64,000 nucleotides of DNA from Echinococcus granulosus (Eukaryota; Platyhelminthes; Cestoda; Cyclophyllidea; Taeniidae), in NCBI RefSeq assembly GCF_000524195.1, contig NW_020170410.1:252204-316203 (forward strand), read 5' to 3'. The notes beneath the pieces are model-generated. The model was not told where the DNA came from and made no database searches. It worked only from the letters and a program-made list of their open reading frames with translations. Shown here piece after piece: positions 10,476 through 23,100 of this stretch. Every line of letters starts with the position of its first letter. Within the stretch, counting starts at the first letter, position 1. Position numbers and translations under genes: made by a program.

Positions 10476-13400
10476 TCACTTTCTACTTCGTTTGTGATGA
10501 CGCCTGCCATCACCACCGCTGTCATCACTAAACGCACCGCGTTTCCGCAAATTTAGGGGATTCCGAGGATCGTAGAGATCGTGACGATCTGGATCCTCCA
10601 GCGACGGATCCATGACTCTTCGAGCTGGTGTCGGCTCCTCTGATATCAATTTGCAACACAACCTGCACGCAAGGAAAGAAAGGCAAAAGAGAAGCTCTAA
10701 TCCATCCAGTTTATGCAGGTGAAATTAACTAGATGGCTAGAAAATAATTACAACGCATTAAAACCGAAGCAGGACATTCGAAACCAGACGAAGTAAAGAC
10801 TTGACTCCATAAGATTACAGATTTAATGGCAGCAAAAACTGATCCCAAATTCATAATATAGCGTAAAACACAGGAGCAAACACAAAAAACTTAAATCAGC
10901 TGAAGTATAAATGAAATTAAAAACGGTTCCAAAACTAAAAGGGCACAAGCTTTGGTGGGCTAAGCATAGGAAAGTTGCATTAAATGTGAAAATTAGCTAA
11001 TTTGGCAAGCAACAAAATACACGAAAGCTAGGAACGAATAAAGCATGCGGGACTTGAAGGTGTATGCGTTACCAAGCAGTTGGATCAGCAGGTTGAGTTT
11101 TGCCTTCGTCACTGTCCCCATTGTCGTTGTCGGCGCAGTCGTTTTTGGACTTTTTCAGGGCGCTTAAGAGTCGTGATTGAAAACGACTTAGGCGATTCAT
11201 GGTTTGACCCTCTCTATCTTTGCGCTAGGGAAGAGTAGAAAGGGAGCATCCAACTTAGCATCAGCACAATAATTCTTAGTAGAAGCACTCTACTGATGCA
11301 TAAATAATAATACCGTTCTTTCAAGGGGAATATACACGGGATTTAGGCGCGTACTGGTACCTGCTAATCACTTATTCAATTTGCCAATTATCCCAAGACC
11401 TTTTACGTAATGGATGACAATCCAAAGGTACACAAAAGATTCAAAGAAAAGCCACTTCACATATATCAACGAAAAGGTAACTTTAAAACAATGGACTAAT
11501 GTAAAAGCACTCAAGATGTTGAGCACGAAAGGTGCGAATTTCCCAAATTCTGGGACTCACAATTCCCGTAACATTTCAATTTAACTTTTCAGCGCCATCT
11601 CCAACGCCAAAATATGTTTCTTGCAAGGGAACGTCCCGTGAAACCGACTAAAAGCTTCGTTTCTAGCACAGACAACCCAAGATATCAACAAATGAAGATC
11701 ATCAATGGTCCAAGCGGTTTCACTGAGATAGACGATTTCGGTTGTAAGCACAAAGGAGTCGACTAAGTAGAAGATGTGAGGCGAGAGCAACTGTGAGTAA
11801 ACTTGTCACATCACTTCCAATTTGGCCTCAGTTCAGGTCCTATTTTTCGTTCAACATCGGAACCGCCCACCACTAACCAAGGTTCTAAGCACCCACAGGG
11901 CAAAACCCTTCCGACTGCCCAATTTACTCTCCCGCTTTGTACTGATAACCAATACGTACTTTGGGATGCATATTAACTTTCACCACAGCTTGCAACTACT
12001 CATTGTCCGCTTTGACCTCAGTTAAGTAGCTTTAGGATAAAGACCACTAAAAAAGATTCCCAAATCGGTGGTACACAATTCAAACAAATACAAAAAGGAT
12101 ATCTGAAGTAGTAATGAAGATGCTTGATGGTGTTTTTCATGCCTCCCACGTTGTTAGTCTCAGATATTCCAATAACAACAGCCTTCCTGCATTCATGACC
12201 ACTTCAACTCCAATCCGAAAAGTAACAAAGTGAAGATACCTCAGACCAAGAACATTCCCCATTTTTGAACAATTGTTTTGCAACACAATTTGGCATGGCC
12301 AGTTACCACGAACTGATAGAGAACGCACATCATATATGCGTGACACCAGGCCCAGGTAAAAAACAGAGACATCAAAATGTATTGATTGTAGAGGAAGTGT
12401 TAGGGACCTAGCATCGATTCCCCTAAGAGCGCGGTATAAAGAAAATCATCATAAGAAAAACCAACCTCTTTATTCTTCTTTGCCCTCAACCGATAGCTGG
12501 CGACCTCATCATCAAAGTTTTCGACCATTGGTTGTGCCGTAGCTTTAATGAGGCCTGCAGCGGCCTTTTCGCGCTGCTCGGCTTCCCAGGCTTCAGCGCG
12601 CCGCAACTCCTCCTCCTCGCGCTGCGCTCGCGTCTCCGCTGCCTGTCGGGTGGCCTCCGCGGCCGCAGCGCGCTCTTTCGCCGATCGCATGGTGCGCGCG
12701 ATGTCACGACGTACCGCGTCTGCTTCTGCACGTAGCTCCTCCCTATGGGAATAAAACCGAATAGAAGATCACCTAGGCAGTAAGCAGAGTCAACTTCCGA
12801 CTCAGTACTTAGGAAGCATGACAAGAGAACCATAAACCAACCAATTCCGTCCGGAGATCGGTTCTTCTCACCTTCAATCGCCCAGAGTTTAAGGAACATT
12901 TCCTTTACCTTGTCTTCAGTCATCACCCTGTTCAAGCACTAGTAATTTCGTAAAGTTCCCCAATTTGACTTAAATGGCTCCCTTGTTCGACCGATGCCGT
13001 TACATGGGGAGAGGGAGAAGAAGAGACGGAAGCAATGCACTTGCATTCATTCATGACAGGGCTCAAAGCAATAGTTCTAATTATAAAATGCTGGAAACTT
13101 GATAAATTATTGTGCTGAAAGCATTCGGCTGAGGAATTAGCAAAAAAGAACTATACTGAAAATGGAATAAACAATGAGTGGGAATGGGTGGTGGAGTCAA
13201 CGCAATTACGGTGTCCCGAACTAAAAATCTCTTCCTAAGAACGAACCCGTCTCAGTGCTACCTTAAAGAAAGCCACAAAGAGGGGGTACTTAAAAATGTT
13301 GAAGCTCTTGGGTGATAGTACTTAAGCAATTAGTAATCACCGAAAATTCGACCAAACCAGTTGTAAATCCAGCTATTGTGTTGCTGGACAAGGCACATTT

Positions 13401-14980
13401 TTCTAAAATTTATGCGATCAAAATATTTCAAGTAGAAAGCATTGTCAATTTTTTTAAAAATTAACAAAGCCTCCTAGTAGAGAGCAGTAAGTACTCAAAG
13501 TCGCTTGGAATTTTAAAAAAAATAACAGTGTCTCCAGTACCGACTAAGACTCACGTAAATAACTAAAAACAATTGTTTATTCTGCCCCGGGATAAAACGG
13601 AACGGCTCCAACGGGAAGAATTTTTATGAAGACGGACCAGTTAAAAAGTACTCAAAGCTAAAGACCGAGCAAGCTCACTAACTACGCATACTAAATAGTC
13701 GAGGCGGAGATAAATGCAGAAGCATCCGATTTGAGAGTCTAGTTATAAAGCTTAACAGAAAAAAAACAAACGAATGAATTTGAAACATAGACATATTATC
13801 CAAGATTTCAATAACAGTGTGAAACTCCCGGAAATACAATTGTACAGGATAAAGCTATCATCATCAATGATGATGGTAGACTGATGCTGAAATAGATACT
13901 AAGAAACACACGAGATGTGTAAATCTCTCCAAATATAACTTCAAATAAAAATTAGGCAATACGTACATTCTTTTCTGCTTTTGTCTCAATTCCTCCTCGG
14001 TTTCAAAACGAGAAGCCAACTCGCGCCGCCGCCTGCGAGCCTCCGCTTCAGCTTCCAAAATAGCAGAGGCCTTAGCGGTGATTTCAGCGTCCTCCTCAGT
14101 AATTTTTACAGTCTCCTTGGAGAGACTTTCATCGCTCACGAGGTCATGAGCACTCTTTCCACGAGAGCGGAATTTCTGAGTTCAGGAAGTGAGTAAATGC
14201 AAATCGAGGCCAACCTCTTCAACTTTGGAAGAGATCTCCTCTTCTTCCTCTGCCTCGCTACCAAATGACAAAAGGCAGAAATTCCTGAAAGCAGTAAAAT
14301 AGGAAAAAATGGGTAGTACTTGGTAGCCTTCGCAGTTGGTTGAACCTTCCCATTACTTTCTGTTTTTTTCTTGGGCTTAATTTGGCGGGGAACGATGTCA
14401 TCGTAGGGGTTTAAGATAACCTGAGATAGTTACTAATTCACACCTCACTGTAGTTTTTAAAATTCGATGCAATCGAATAGGCTGGTCGCCGTTTACGACG
14501 TCCACTTCTGATAGTCGCAGCATATTAAAGAGAGTATTCCCAACCACACGGCCAAAAAGAGTGTGTTTTCCATTTAATTCAAGAGCTTCTCCGAGAGTGA
14601 AGAAAAACTGGCTTCCATTGCAGTTTGGTTCGGGGCAAGCCATTCCCATAAGACCCCGACGATTGAAAGACAAACGGGAGTGACTTTCTGTCTGGTGAAA
14701 CAATAGGAAAGTTAATTTATAGGAATACTTTAAAAGGACCATCGTAGACGCTTTCACCACCATCTCCCGTGCCAGTGGGATCACCACCTTGAACTATAAA
14801 GCCCTTTACTAGCCTATGGAAGGTTGTGTCATCGTAGTAGCCTTCCATGCACAACTGCACGAAATTTCTGCATGCCAGTGGTGTCTCCTTGGACCACAGT
14901 TCGACTTCAATATCACCAACTGTAGTGGTGAGGATGACCTTTCCGTTCGTCGCTGGTTCGGTGATGTATATGTTGCTCAT
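10476..14980 (-). CDS. CWC27: Spliceosome-associated cyclophilin CWC27
   Basis: This is a cyclophilin-type protein of the activated spliceosome. Exons in gene order: 14980-14729, 14691-14449, 14420-14320, 14284-14215, 14175-13967, 12742-12466, 11224-11073 and 10662-10476. They total 1491 nt (496 aa plus stop), with all phases consistent; human CWC27 is 472 aa. The first two exons hold the cyclophilin fold (GDIEVELWSKE, FHRLVKGFIVQGGDPTGTG, GSQFFFTLG, KHTLFG). The usual ligand-binding Trp position appears to be Glu, as in human CWC27, which implies weak or no isomerase activity. Exons 3-4 give NPYDDIVPRQIK and the acidic NFCLLSFGSEAEEEEE segment. Exons 5-6 are Arg/Glu/Ala-rich coiled coil. Exon 8 ends with the signature DLYDPRNPLNLRKR and a basic tail. 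Introns 2, 3 and 4 are only 28, 35 and 39 nt. The donors of exons 4 and 6 are both GAG|GTTGG, which is atypical. Confidence 0.93.
14421..14448 (-). other. 28-nt spliceosomal intron in CWC27
   Basis: On the minus strand the sequence runs from GTGAGG to CTCAG and is 28 nt long. Reading through it would shift the frame and reach a stop. Removing it joins the end of the cyclophilin domain to NPYDDIVPRQIK, which is contiguous in CWC27 homologues. Intron 3 (14285-14319, 35 nt) and intron 4 (14176-14214, 39 nt) follow closely. Confidence 0.8.
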
Positions 14981-17018
14981 GATGAACAGACGGGCTAAAA
15001 ACCATACGTAGGCGAGTTAAGATATTGACCCAATTAAAAATTCCGCACGTCAGAGCATTTAAATTATTTTATGCAGGGGCTTAGATTTTTCGCCCCATAA
15101 ATTTAAAAAATGCATAAAACAAATTTTTCTCGTTGCGCAAGATGCTTAAAAAATTAGCAAACAAAAGTGATCCGTCAAATAATATTTTTTCAGCTCTTTC
15201 GAATAACAGATGGTCTATTGTATTACTAAATAACTAACAAAAAAAGGCGTCAGAGCCACTTAAATTTTGAAAAATATGGGCAGATTAAAGTTATTTATTC
15301 CTATGCCACGTTTTTGCGGGCCTGTTATTGTTTCCTACTAAAGATGTGAAAATTTTCTCCATATGTAGAAAGTCATAATTGAGTCCTAAGTATTGCCTAA
15401 TGTGTCATCCAAAACATTAGCTAAACGTTTTTTACTCTGTCATTTTAACAACGCATTAAATTCCATTGAAGCACATTGAGTCATCCTCCCGTTGCATGAA
15501 GTTATAACAGAGCTTAGAGGAGTTTGCAATTTGTGCATAGAAGGGATGAGGAACTGTTGGAATAGCTGGAGCACCATAGCTCTGGTCAATGGTGCATTTC
15601 GTGAACACTAAGGAGCAGGTCTATTTAGACATTCCATTAAACAAAGTGCCAAATCATTGCTCATTCTCCTTCTGCTTGGTGCCACGTACAGCGCTACCCT
15701 TGTTCGCCTTTATGCTTGGCCATTGCAACCTAATTAGTGCCTTGAAACTCCCTCGCGGGTGAGGAACGGTTTACCAAACCTTGACCCAGTTCAGAAGATG
15801 CGTGACTCCAGCATTGGTGCTGAACCCCGGCACTTCCGGCAGACCTCAAGATTAGTTCCAATTTTAAACCATGGTGGAGGGAAAGAATTTTACTGTGCCT
15901 GTACTCGAACAATTCCATAAATACAATCTCTTAACAAGGGACATCTCTGTCTGTTCTTTCTTGGAATTTTGGCCCTATTTTAATTCTGGCTAGTCTTTGG
16001 GCATAATTCAGCTGGTAGAAACGCGGATAAGGCTTCCCTTAATAGCCGTATAAGTACCCTAAAATGGTCAATAATGGGTTTGCCAAGGCTTTAGTCTGTC
16101 GTCCTATCAGTTGTTAATAGCTCTTTGAAAAACCTTAGATCAAGGTGGTTACCAAAAGTAACCGTCCCTGTCCCTTTTCGGAACTGCAAGCGATGGCACT
16201 CACCCCTACTCATTCTAGGCTGTTACTGTTTGAAATTCGGCAATAGAAGAGCGAATAGCATACCGCTGTATTAAATGCAGCAGCCGAATCCTTTCTGAAG
16301 TTGTAATAAGCCAAACCAGAACGAAGACTTACTGGCTACGTATAGAATGGTCGGGTGGACATTGGAATGACCGAGAGCTGTACTTTTGAGCCAGAGGTCA
16401 ACTTTCGTGGACTCATGAGATCGTGTAGTAAAACGAGCTACCAAACCATCATACCACTGTGCAAATTAGATGATAGGGTTTTCATAGTGCTAAGCTCAAG
16501 AAGCGGCTCGTCTCCAATGAAAGCTAGTAGCATCTAAGTCGGTATGAAGAAGAGTCAATTTTCGTTTAAACTACATCAGCTACGACTTCTGAATAAAAGT
16601 TCAAAAACACCCAGAAACTCAAATCAACCTAAAGCGCTTCATAATTAACAGTGCAGGTCTTTCATTGATGTACACCTTTATAATCATCTTCGTAAATCAT
16701 TCATTTAATGGCTCACAAACCTCATCAAAGCATCAAAACCATTTAGCTTGTCTTCATTGCGTATTCTGTACTTACATTGTTTTTGCATTCTATAATATGA
16801 TCGATAGACCAAACACCAAAAATATGTGAAACATTGACAACAGATTCCATTTTAGACAAATCATTTAACTACTGGTTCTTGCATGACAAATTTCAATGAA
16901 ATGGAAGTCACAGAAGCAAAACAAAAGTGTCATGTAGACGAATTCACCGACCAAAAAGCAATATTTTAGTAACTATAGTATTTATTAGACAGAAATAAAC
17001 AGCTTAAATGCTTATTTG
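14981..17018. other. Intergenic region between two minus-strand genes
   Basis: This holds the 5' flank of CWC27 and the 3' flank of the BPL_N gene. Short open frames at 15730-15918 and 16355-16537 have no recognisable motif and no supporting splice sites. No repeat or RNA gene was recognised. Confidence 0.4.
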
Positions 17019-18332
17019 CTAGTAACTCGTTTGGTGCACAGCACCAATGATCGGTTTGACAAGGTCGAGTAAAACTGTCCTGCATAATTTCACACGGCTA
17101 GCATCGTGTTCAAGTAAAGGGGGTAGGATTCGTTGAATGTGAGGATCGGCATCCAATTCACCTAAATTTGCGGGATCGAATTCAAAGTGGGCTCCACTTA
17201 GTAGCACTGTACCTTGTCCACATCTTCGCCTCAAAATAGCCGGAGTTCCTAATTCACGGCTTTAGGAGTAAAAAATGAAGAAGACCTTAACAAAAAGCCC
17301 ATAAAAGCGGAATTGAGTAAAAATATTTTTAATAAAATTTACGGGCGTGAACGCACTATTTTACCGACATAAATAAACTAAATTGATTGGGTTTAAAGAA
17401 GAGGGCTTAAATAGAAACCCTTTTTAACTGCATCTAGCCTAATGAAGGATTCACATGCCATGAATTTCATTTACTATCTCTGAGATAGGGTCGTGGGAAA
17501 GTCGGCCCATTAAACAAAATGTTAACGGTACGCTCAGTGCAGATCTCCGAAGAAAGCAACTACAACTTACTATAAGTAGAGAATACTAGTATGGTTATCG
17601 ACGAAGTTAAGGAAGTGGCAACCCCCATTGAAGTATACTGCCAACGACGTTGGGATGTCAGAATTAAGGGTAGCGCAAGCATCCAAAATTGGAGCAGAGA
17701 CACCAGACTCCGAGTTGTAAGCAAAACGTCCGAACAATGGTCCTTCAGCGGTACCTAGAATAGGGCAACGAGACACCCACGAAAAAAAATGCATCAAAGA
17801 AAAGTGAAAACCAGGTCTCATCTCAACGTTTACGCAATATATACAGGTAGTGACAACTTGCACAATAAGTCACATTCAAATTAGCCAGGTCATTTGTAAG
17901 GTTTCCAAATAGCTAAAAATCTTGCCACTAGTACAATTCTCAATAAAGGCCACCTTAACACCTACCGGGAAAAAAGTTGAGGATTCCTGTATCGTTTACT
18001 TCTAGTGGACCGCCAGTGTCAAATTTTGTTATTGACGATGCAAGATATGCACCGGAACATATACCAAGATACGAACCACCAGATAAAACAAATGACCTAA
18101 GATTCCCGAGGCCTATGGAACCCAGCTTGTTGATAACACCGCGTGCAAATCCACCTCCAACACAAAAGAGGTCGATTGATTTACAGGCCAGCTTCTCAAT
18201 AGATTCTGTGGCACTGAGTGTAGATATTCTGGCTCCGGGAATATTTTGCTGAATGCAATTTCGAAGTTGCTTAACGCAATGAGGAGTCGTTCCCAAATCA
18301 TTGTAAATGGCAACCGACACCCGAGGAGGCAT
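17019..18332 (-). CDS. Stand-alone BPL_N-type class I glutamine amidotransferase-like protein
   Basis: Exons in gene order: 18332-17966, 17754-17571 and 17259-17019, total 792 nt (263 aa plus stop), phases 1 and 2 at the joins. The N-terminus (VAIYNDLGTT) and FCVGGGFARG match the start of the domain found at the N-terminus of fungal biotin-protein ligase and in free-standing bacterial proteins. GICSGAYL at residues 90-97 has the nucleophile-elbow pattern with Cys92. FNGG lies in the middle, and GAHFEF gives His208 and Glu210 as the likely rest of a Cys-His-Glu triad. The protein ends about 50 residues after this, so there is no biotin-ligase catalytic domain. Substrate and pathway are unknown; an amidase, transferase or binding role are all possible. 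No glutamine-binding subunit or partner gene is nearby. The start codon is the first Met before the conserved strand. Confidence 0.82.
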
Positions 18333-18359
18333 CCTAACCCATTATGGTGCTATTATCAA

Positions 18360-18854
18360 TGTTGACACTAAGGCTAGGTCGAGGAAAAACGACTATTAAA
18401 ACAAGCTTAGTGATCCACGCATAAGTTGCTTTATTGATATATTAGCAGCAAATAATGCCTGTAGAAAAAAACAGCCTTGGTAGTGGATAATGCCCCGTTT
18501 AGTGCGACATCCATCTAACAAGTTTAAAGAGGACCCAACAAGTATTAATAGTCAAGAAATTATCAAATAGGAAAGGTGCATTTCTTATTTTCTCTCAATT
18601 TTGCCCCTAAATGGATTAAATATTTGCAGCTAGCAGAGAGCCGTTAGTAGAAAAGATGTTGGAAACTCAAGAAAAATAATGCAATTTATCGCTAGTCAGA
18701 AGGACATTTTAAGAGCTACAAAACAATTAATGCAAGTCATAAAATGCGAAGCATACGATTGGTTGAAAGTCACGGGATAACAGCTGATCCTACAAGACCT
18801 CTTGCCTGTTTTTTCTGCTTTATAACACTGCCATTAGGATATTGCAGCTGATAC
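18360..18854. other. Intergenic AT-rich stretch
   Basis: Upstream flank of the BPL_N gene up to the first LTR. No gene or motif recognised. Confidence 0.4.
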
Positions 18855-19051
18855 TGTAGCATCCCGGGACTCCCTGAAGACGAAAGAAGACACAATACTC
18901 GGGCAGAATATATATATTCAGCACGGAGAAGGTGTCTGGGTATTGGCATGGCCCAAAAGGCCAGCCCACCCAGCGAGGTACAAGGGGGCTAATTCGAAGT
19001 ACAAAAGTGGCGCCTCACTAAAACCGAGGGATAAACCACTATCGTATTACA
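18855..19051 (+). mobile_element. LTR of a TRIM-like element (197 bp)
   Basis: This is a whole LTR starting TGTAGC and ending TTACA, with TG...CA termini inside a short inverted repeat (TGTA/TACA). Key internal landmarks are CAATACTCGGGCAGAATATA, GGCATGGCCCAAAAGGCC and GTGGCGCCTC. It is followed by the element's internal region. The same sequence recurs at 9188-9266, 19413-19610 (minus), 19611-19750, and in diverged form at 27352, 28139, 54403 and 55312. Confidence 0.85.
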
Positions 19052-19289
19052 TAGCCTCCCTCCTCTTTTGAGCGTCGTCCCCGGCGCTCCCACGGGTTAA
19101 CCCCCCTCGTCAGCCATTACAACGTAGTCGGTGCTGCAAAAAAACACCCACGAGCCGACCGTGCCAGTCACCAAATTAGTGCGCAACTGAGGGGATACTT
19201 GACCTCAACGTAACTGATCCCTCTTGGCAGCTTGACTGGATCTGGGGTTTCGTCCGGTTTGGGGATTTCATTCAGGACGGGGAACTGCG
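19052..19289 (+). mobile_element. Internal region of TRIM-like element, cut by gap
   Basis: It begins after the LTR with CCTCCCTCCTCTTTTGAGCG and matches the internal regions at about 27560-27780 and 54592-54830. No long open frame is present, so it is non-autonomous. It is interrupted by the assembly gap, and the LTR that follows may belong to another copy. Confidence 0.75.
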
Positions 19290-19389
19290 NNNNNNNNNNN
19301 NNNNNNNNNNNNNNNNNNNNNNNNNNNNNNNNNNNNNNNNNNNNNNNNNNNNNNNNNNNNNNNNNNNNNNNNNNNNNNNNNNNNNNNNN
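19290..19389. other. Assembly gap of 100 N
   Basis: Exactly 100 N inside an LTR-element cluster. Open frames that cross it are not real. Confidence 0.98.
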
Positions 19390-19412
19390 CAATACTCGGG
19401 CAGAATATATAT
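19390..19412 (+). mobile_element. LTR fragment, left half of an interrupted LTR
   Basis: CAATACTCGGGCAGAATATA matches positions about 40-65 of the intact LTR. It stops at the AT stretch where the antisense LTR begins. Confidence 0.8.
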
Positions 19413-19610
19413 TGTAATACGATAGTGGTTTATCCCTCGGTTTTGGTGAGGCGCCACTTTTGTACTTCGAATTAGCCCCCTTGTACCTCGCTGGGTGGGA
19501 TGGCCTTTTGGGCCATGCCGATAGCCCAGACACCTCCTCCGTGCTGAATATATATATTCTGCCCGAGTATTGTGTCTTCTTTCGTCTTCAGGGAGACTCA
19601 CGGCGCTACA
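19413..19610 (-). mobile_element. Solo LTR, antisense, inserted in another LTR
   Basis: A full reverse-complement LTR of 198 bp runs from TGTAATACG to GCGCTACA. It lies between the two halves of a plus-orientation LTR, and both flanks end in ATAT at the break. This is the expected footprint of an insertion with a short target duplication. Confidence 0.85.
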
Positions 19611-19750
19611 ATATATTCAGCACGGAGAAGGTGTCTGGGTATTGGCATGGCCCAGAAGGCCAGCCCACCCAGCGAGGTACAAGGGGGCTAATTTGAAGTA
19701 CAAAAGTGGCGCCTCACCAAAACCGAGGGATAAACCACTATCGTATTGCA
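19611..19750 (+). mobile_element. LTR fragment, right half of the interrupted LTR
   Basis: ATATATTCAGCACGGAGAAG continues the LTR interrupted at 19412 and runs to the terminus TATTGCA, where the intact copy has TATTACA. Confidence 0.85.
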
Positions 19751-20158
19751 ATACACTTGTTTATCTTTTAGTAATGCACATCACCAGTGGCCAAATGTTT
19801 TAAATGCAAAAGTACTAATAACTTCACTGTTTAACATCAAATCTCACATCCCCAGCGTAAAACACATTAAGCACAACCTTATATTTAGTTTTGGAGTTGA
19901 CACTGTTCATTGTTTTTTTGAAATCAAAATTAATCTGCACTATGTGTCTTACCTTACAATCGAACAAGTGGATCAAACGAACGTGTGATTCTGCATTTGT
20001 AGGAGACATTTAGGAAGCCTAATTACTAAAAACTACTGTCTATAGCAATATTTTTTTAATTTACATGGATGTTTTATACCGCTTACTATTTTACCTCTGA
20101 CGTGACCTTGGTGAGCAGTCTAAAACCCTTCACTGGTAATTCGTTAGTCTGTGCCAGG

Positions 20159-23100
20159 ATGGTACGGCATTTTCGGAACGAAAGCTCAAAGTACCTTTCT
20201 TGTTCCTTACTGAAGGACAAAAAAGAGTCTCCGCAAACATGCCAACTTGTACATCTACTTTCTTAGGTTGAATTTTAGGAGTCTGTGGAGGGTGGAGGTA
20301 TTATTTTAAGGTCTTCGAAGTTTAAAAAATCCATTAATGCGCTGGACGTTTTGAGCATATACCAATCTTCGACACAAGTTTTGTCGATTTCGGAACTTAC
20401 GTTTTAGTTGGTATTGAACATCTTGGATGGTTCAACAGTTACTCTCACCGTGCCACTCGACACACGGACACGATCAGAACCTATTAGCATCGTAAAAAGT
20501 ATTTTGAATGTGTGGAAGAAGTATTTTCCGTCTTATAATTTTTGGTAAGAACAAGATAATATTTTTCCGAATTTATAGTGGTGAAGCAATTCACGTCGAT
20601 GGCAACGATGAGCTTAAACTGCCTACTTTTGAAAATGCGTGTAGAATTCCAAATGTCTGTGAGGCAGTTAAGCAAGGTTTTTCTTACGTGCACAAACGGT
20701 TTGGAGAAAAATGTGATAATAACGAGGTATACCTGATAACGACCTTATTTTTTAGATTATAGAGCTGCTTGGATGTAATGAACGCAAATATTTGAGATTC
20801 CCTGATGTTGTTCCCTATTTTCCGTACAATATGCCTAATTTCGCAATCTGTCCACTTCTTACGCCGTCTTTTTTTACTGTTTTTGATTTAGGCTACGTAA
20901 AGATGGTGGGTAAAGTTTGATATCTATTGCGATTTTCCAATAATATAGGCTAGATCTTGTACTAAAAATAAGGATTTTGTTTGTTTTACTTGACTACTCC
21001 AACAAAACAGCCAGCAGCAAAAGTAGATCTATTTTCTGACTAACGTTGTTTTTAAAAGACGTTATATATATTTTATGCATTTTTTGAAATGTGTCTAGGA
21101 TGAAGATTTCATTCATCTTTGTTCAATCGGACTCCGAACCAACAAAGCACTCAGATCAATAATTTTTCGGGATTCGCAAATTGACAGGTATTGACAACCT
21201 TTAATTCCATTTAATAGAAGCAGTAATTTATCTTATTTAACCAGTGCAAATAACTGGGAGATTTCTACTTCCAAATTGTTACTGTTACTTTGGGGTCGTC
21301 AATTGTGCAATCCTTTTAACCTCATTTCCAGCTTTTTTTTAAAAACACGAGTTTCCTTCTGCTATTTTACAGTGACGAACTTAGGTGTCTTCTACGAAGC
21401 CTACCCAATAGTTTTAAACTACGAAAATTGGATGTAACTTCCAAAGAACCCTTGTTTTCAAAGGTTTTTGAAGATTTGAAGCCGAAAATCTACCAGCAGT
21501 TAGTTGATCTTCGTATTGGTACCAAAAAAATCGACGATGGTACATTTATGAGGACAATTGCACACATCAAACCAAAATCTTCTGAAAAACTCCCACTGCG
21601 GCGAATCGTTTTGTCCGGTACTTGCATTCGTTCGCCGGTAATTCCCCGTGTGTCCTTTTGTTTTTCAGTCCACGTTTAACTTTTCTCATTAAGGCTAACA
21701 ACTGCTTCAAAAATGCAATAGATTTTATTTATTTGCGATTCTAACTCACGTGGTGCGATTGTAATACTGAACATTTTTTGACTTTAAGGCACTGCAAGAA
21801 CTTACTTTACTGGCGCCCGAACTTCGTGTACTCATTTTGGATCGGTGTGACCTAGGTATTTCCGAGGTAAGTTCCTATTATTTATCCAAAATTGGCAGAA
21901 ACTGTTTGCTAAAACGTCTTGTTGATTTTATGCCGTTCGGTGTGTCACTATTGCCACGTCTAGCTATTAATACGATGTAAATTACTCTTCGCAGATGATT
22001 GAGGCGTGTAAAATTGTCATTTCTCTTTCTAAGATTTGCTCCGCATTGGATTCTTCGGATTGCGCACGACTGGAAGTTTTGAGTCTGGCTGAAAGCAAGT
22101 TCGTCAGGTCCGAAACAGTTGTACAGAACTACTTTACCTCCTTACGATTTCTACAAGTGCTCTCTTTGAGGGGAACCTCCGGCAAAGCTGCCTACGACGT
22201 GTTGAAGGTAAAAAATTTGTCGTGTTTAATTGGTGCAGTGAGAACAGATGGGACTCAGTCATCTCTTAGAGGCAAAATCTTTGAGTAATTGACTTTCTAA
22301 GATTAGTTCTTATGATATTTGTGTCGAATTTCAAGCACAACTTGCGCAGAATTAGTGAAAAATTATTTGATTTTAGTCGTCAAATTTTAGGGAACAAAGT
22401 TTTGCATTTTACTTTCTCGACTACACTTACGACCGGTTCCTTTTGCAAACTCCTCATGATTCTCAGCATATCCTCCTTACACACGCAAACAATCATTATA
22501 AAACTTTGAGAAAAATTCCACCTCACCTTAAACCCACATTGGGATCTCAAACTCTGGAGCCAAATTTACTTTTGACAACACCTTCAATCATTGTCACTTT
22601 GCTCTCTATCTGACTACTTAATTGGCAAGATATTTAAAAATTTTCAAAAAATTTTGCTTGTATGGGTGGCTGTAATTAACTTCAAACATATTAAAAGAAA
22701 TAATACCTTGAGAGCCGTCCATAAAGGAACACCAGTCAAATTCCCCACACTTTACGATTTCCTCTTTAGTGTTCATTATCTCCCTTCTGACCTTAAAACG
22801 AGTTCTCTATAAAGCATTTTTCACCAAAAAAGGGTCATTCATGACCGGAGTTATAACATTTTTATCACATCTTGACTTTTTTATGGAATTTGTTTACGCC
22901 TCCTGCGTTGATAAAATCCCTGAAATTATGAGCAGTTAAATCGTGAACGTATCTAACACGGCATATGACAGCTATACGTACCTGAATATGATTAATGACA
23001 CCATCAGTTGTGAGTCATCTACTTAATCCACTCCATTTCTCAAACTTACAAGTAAGTTATATTTTCCCTAGAATTTGATTCGGATAAGAACAAAGGAATT

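Noticed and set aside
19168..19601. Open frames within the LTR cluster and second gap
   Set aside because: They are translations of repeat DNA and N, with no protein motif.
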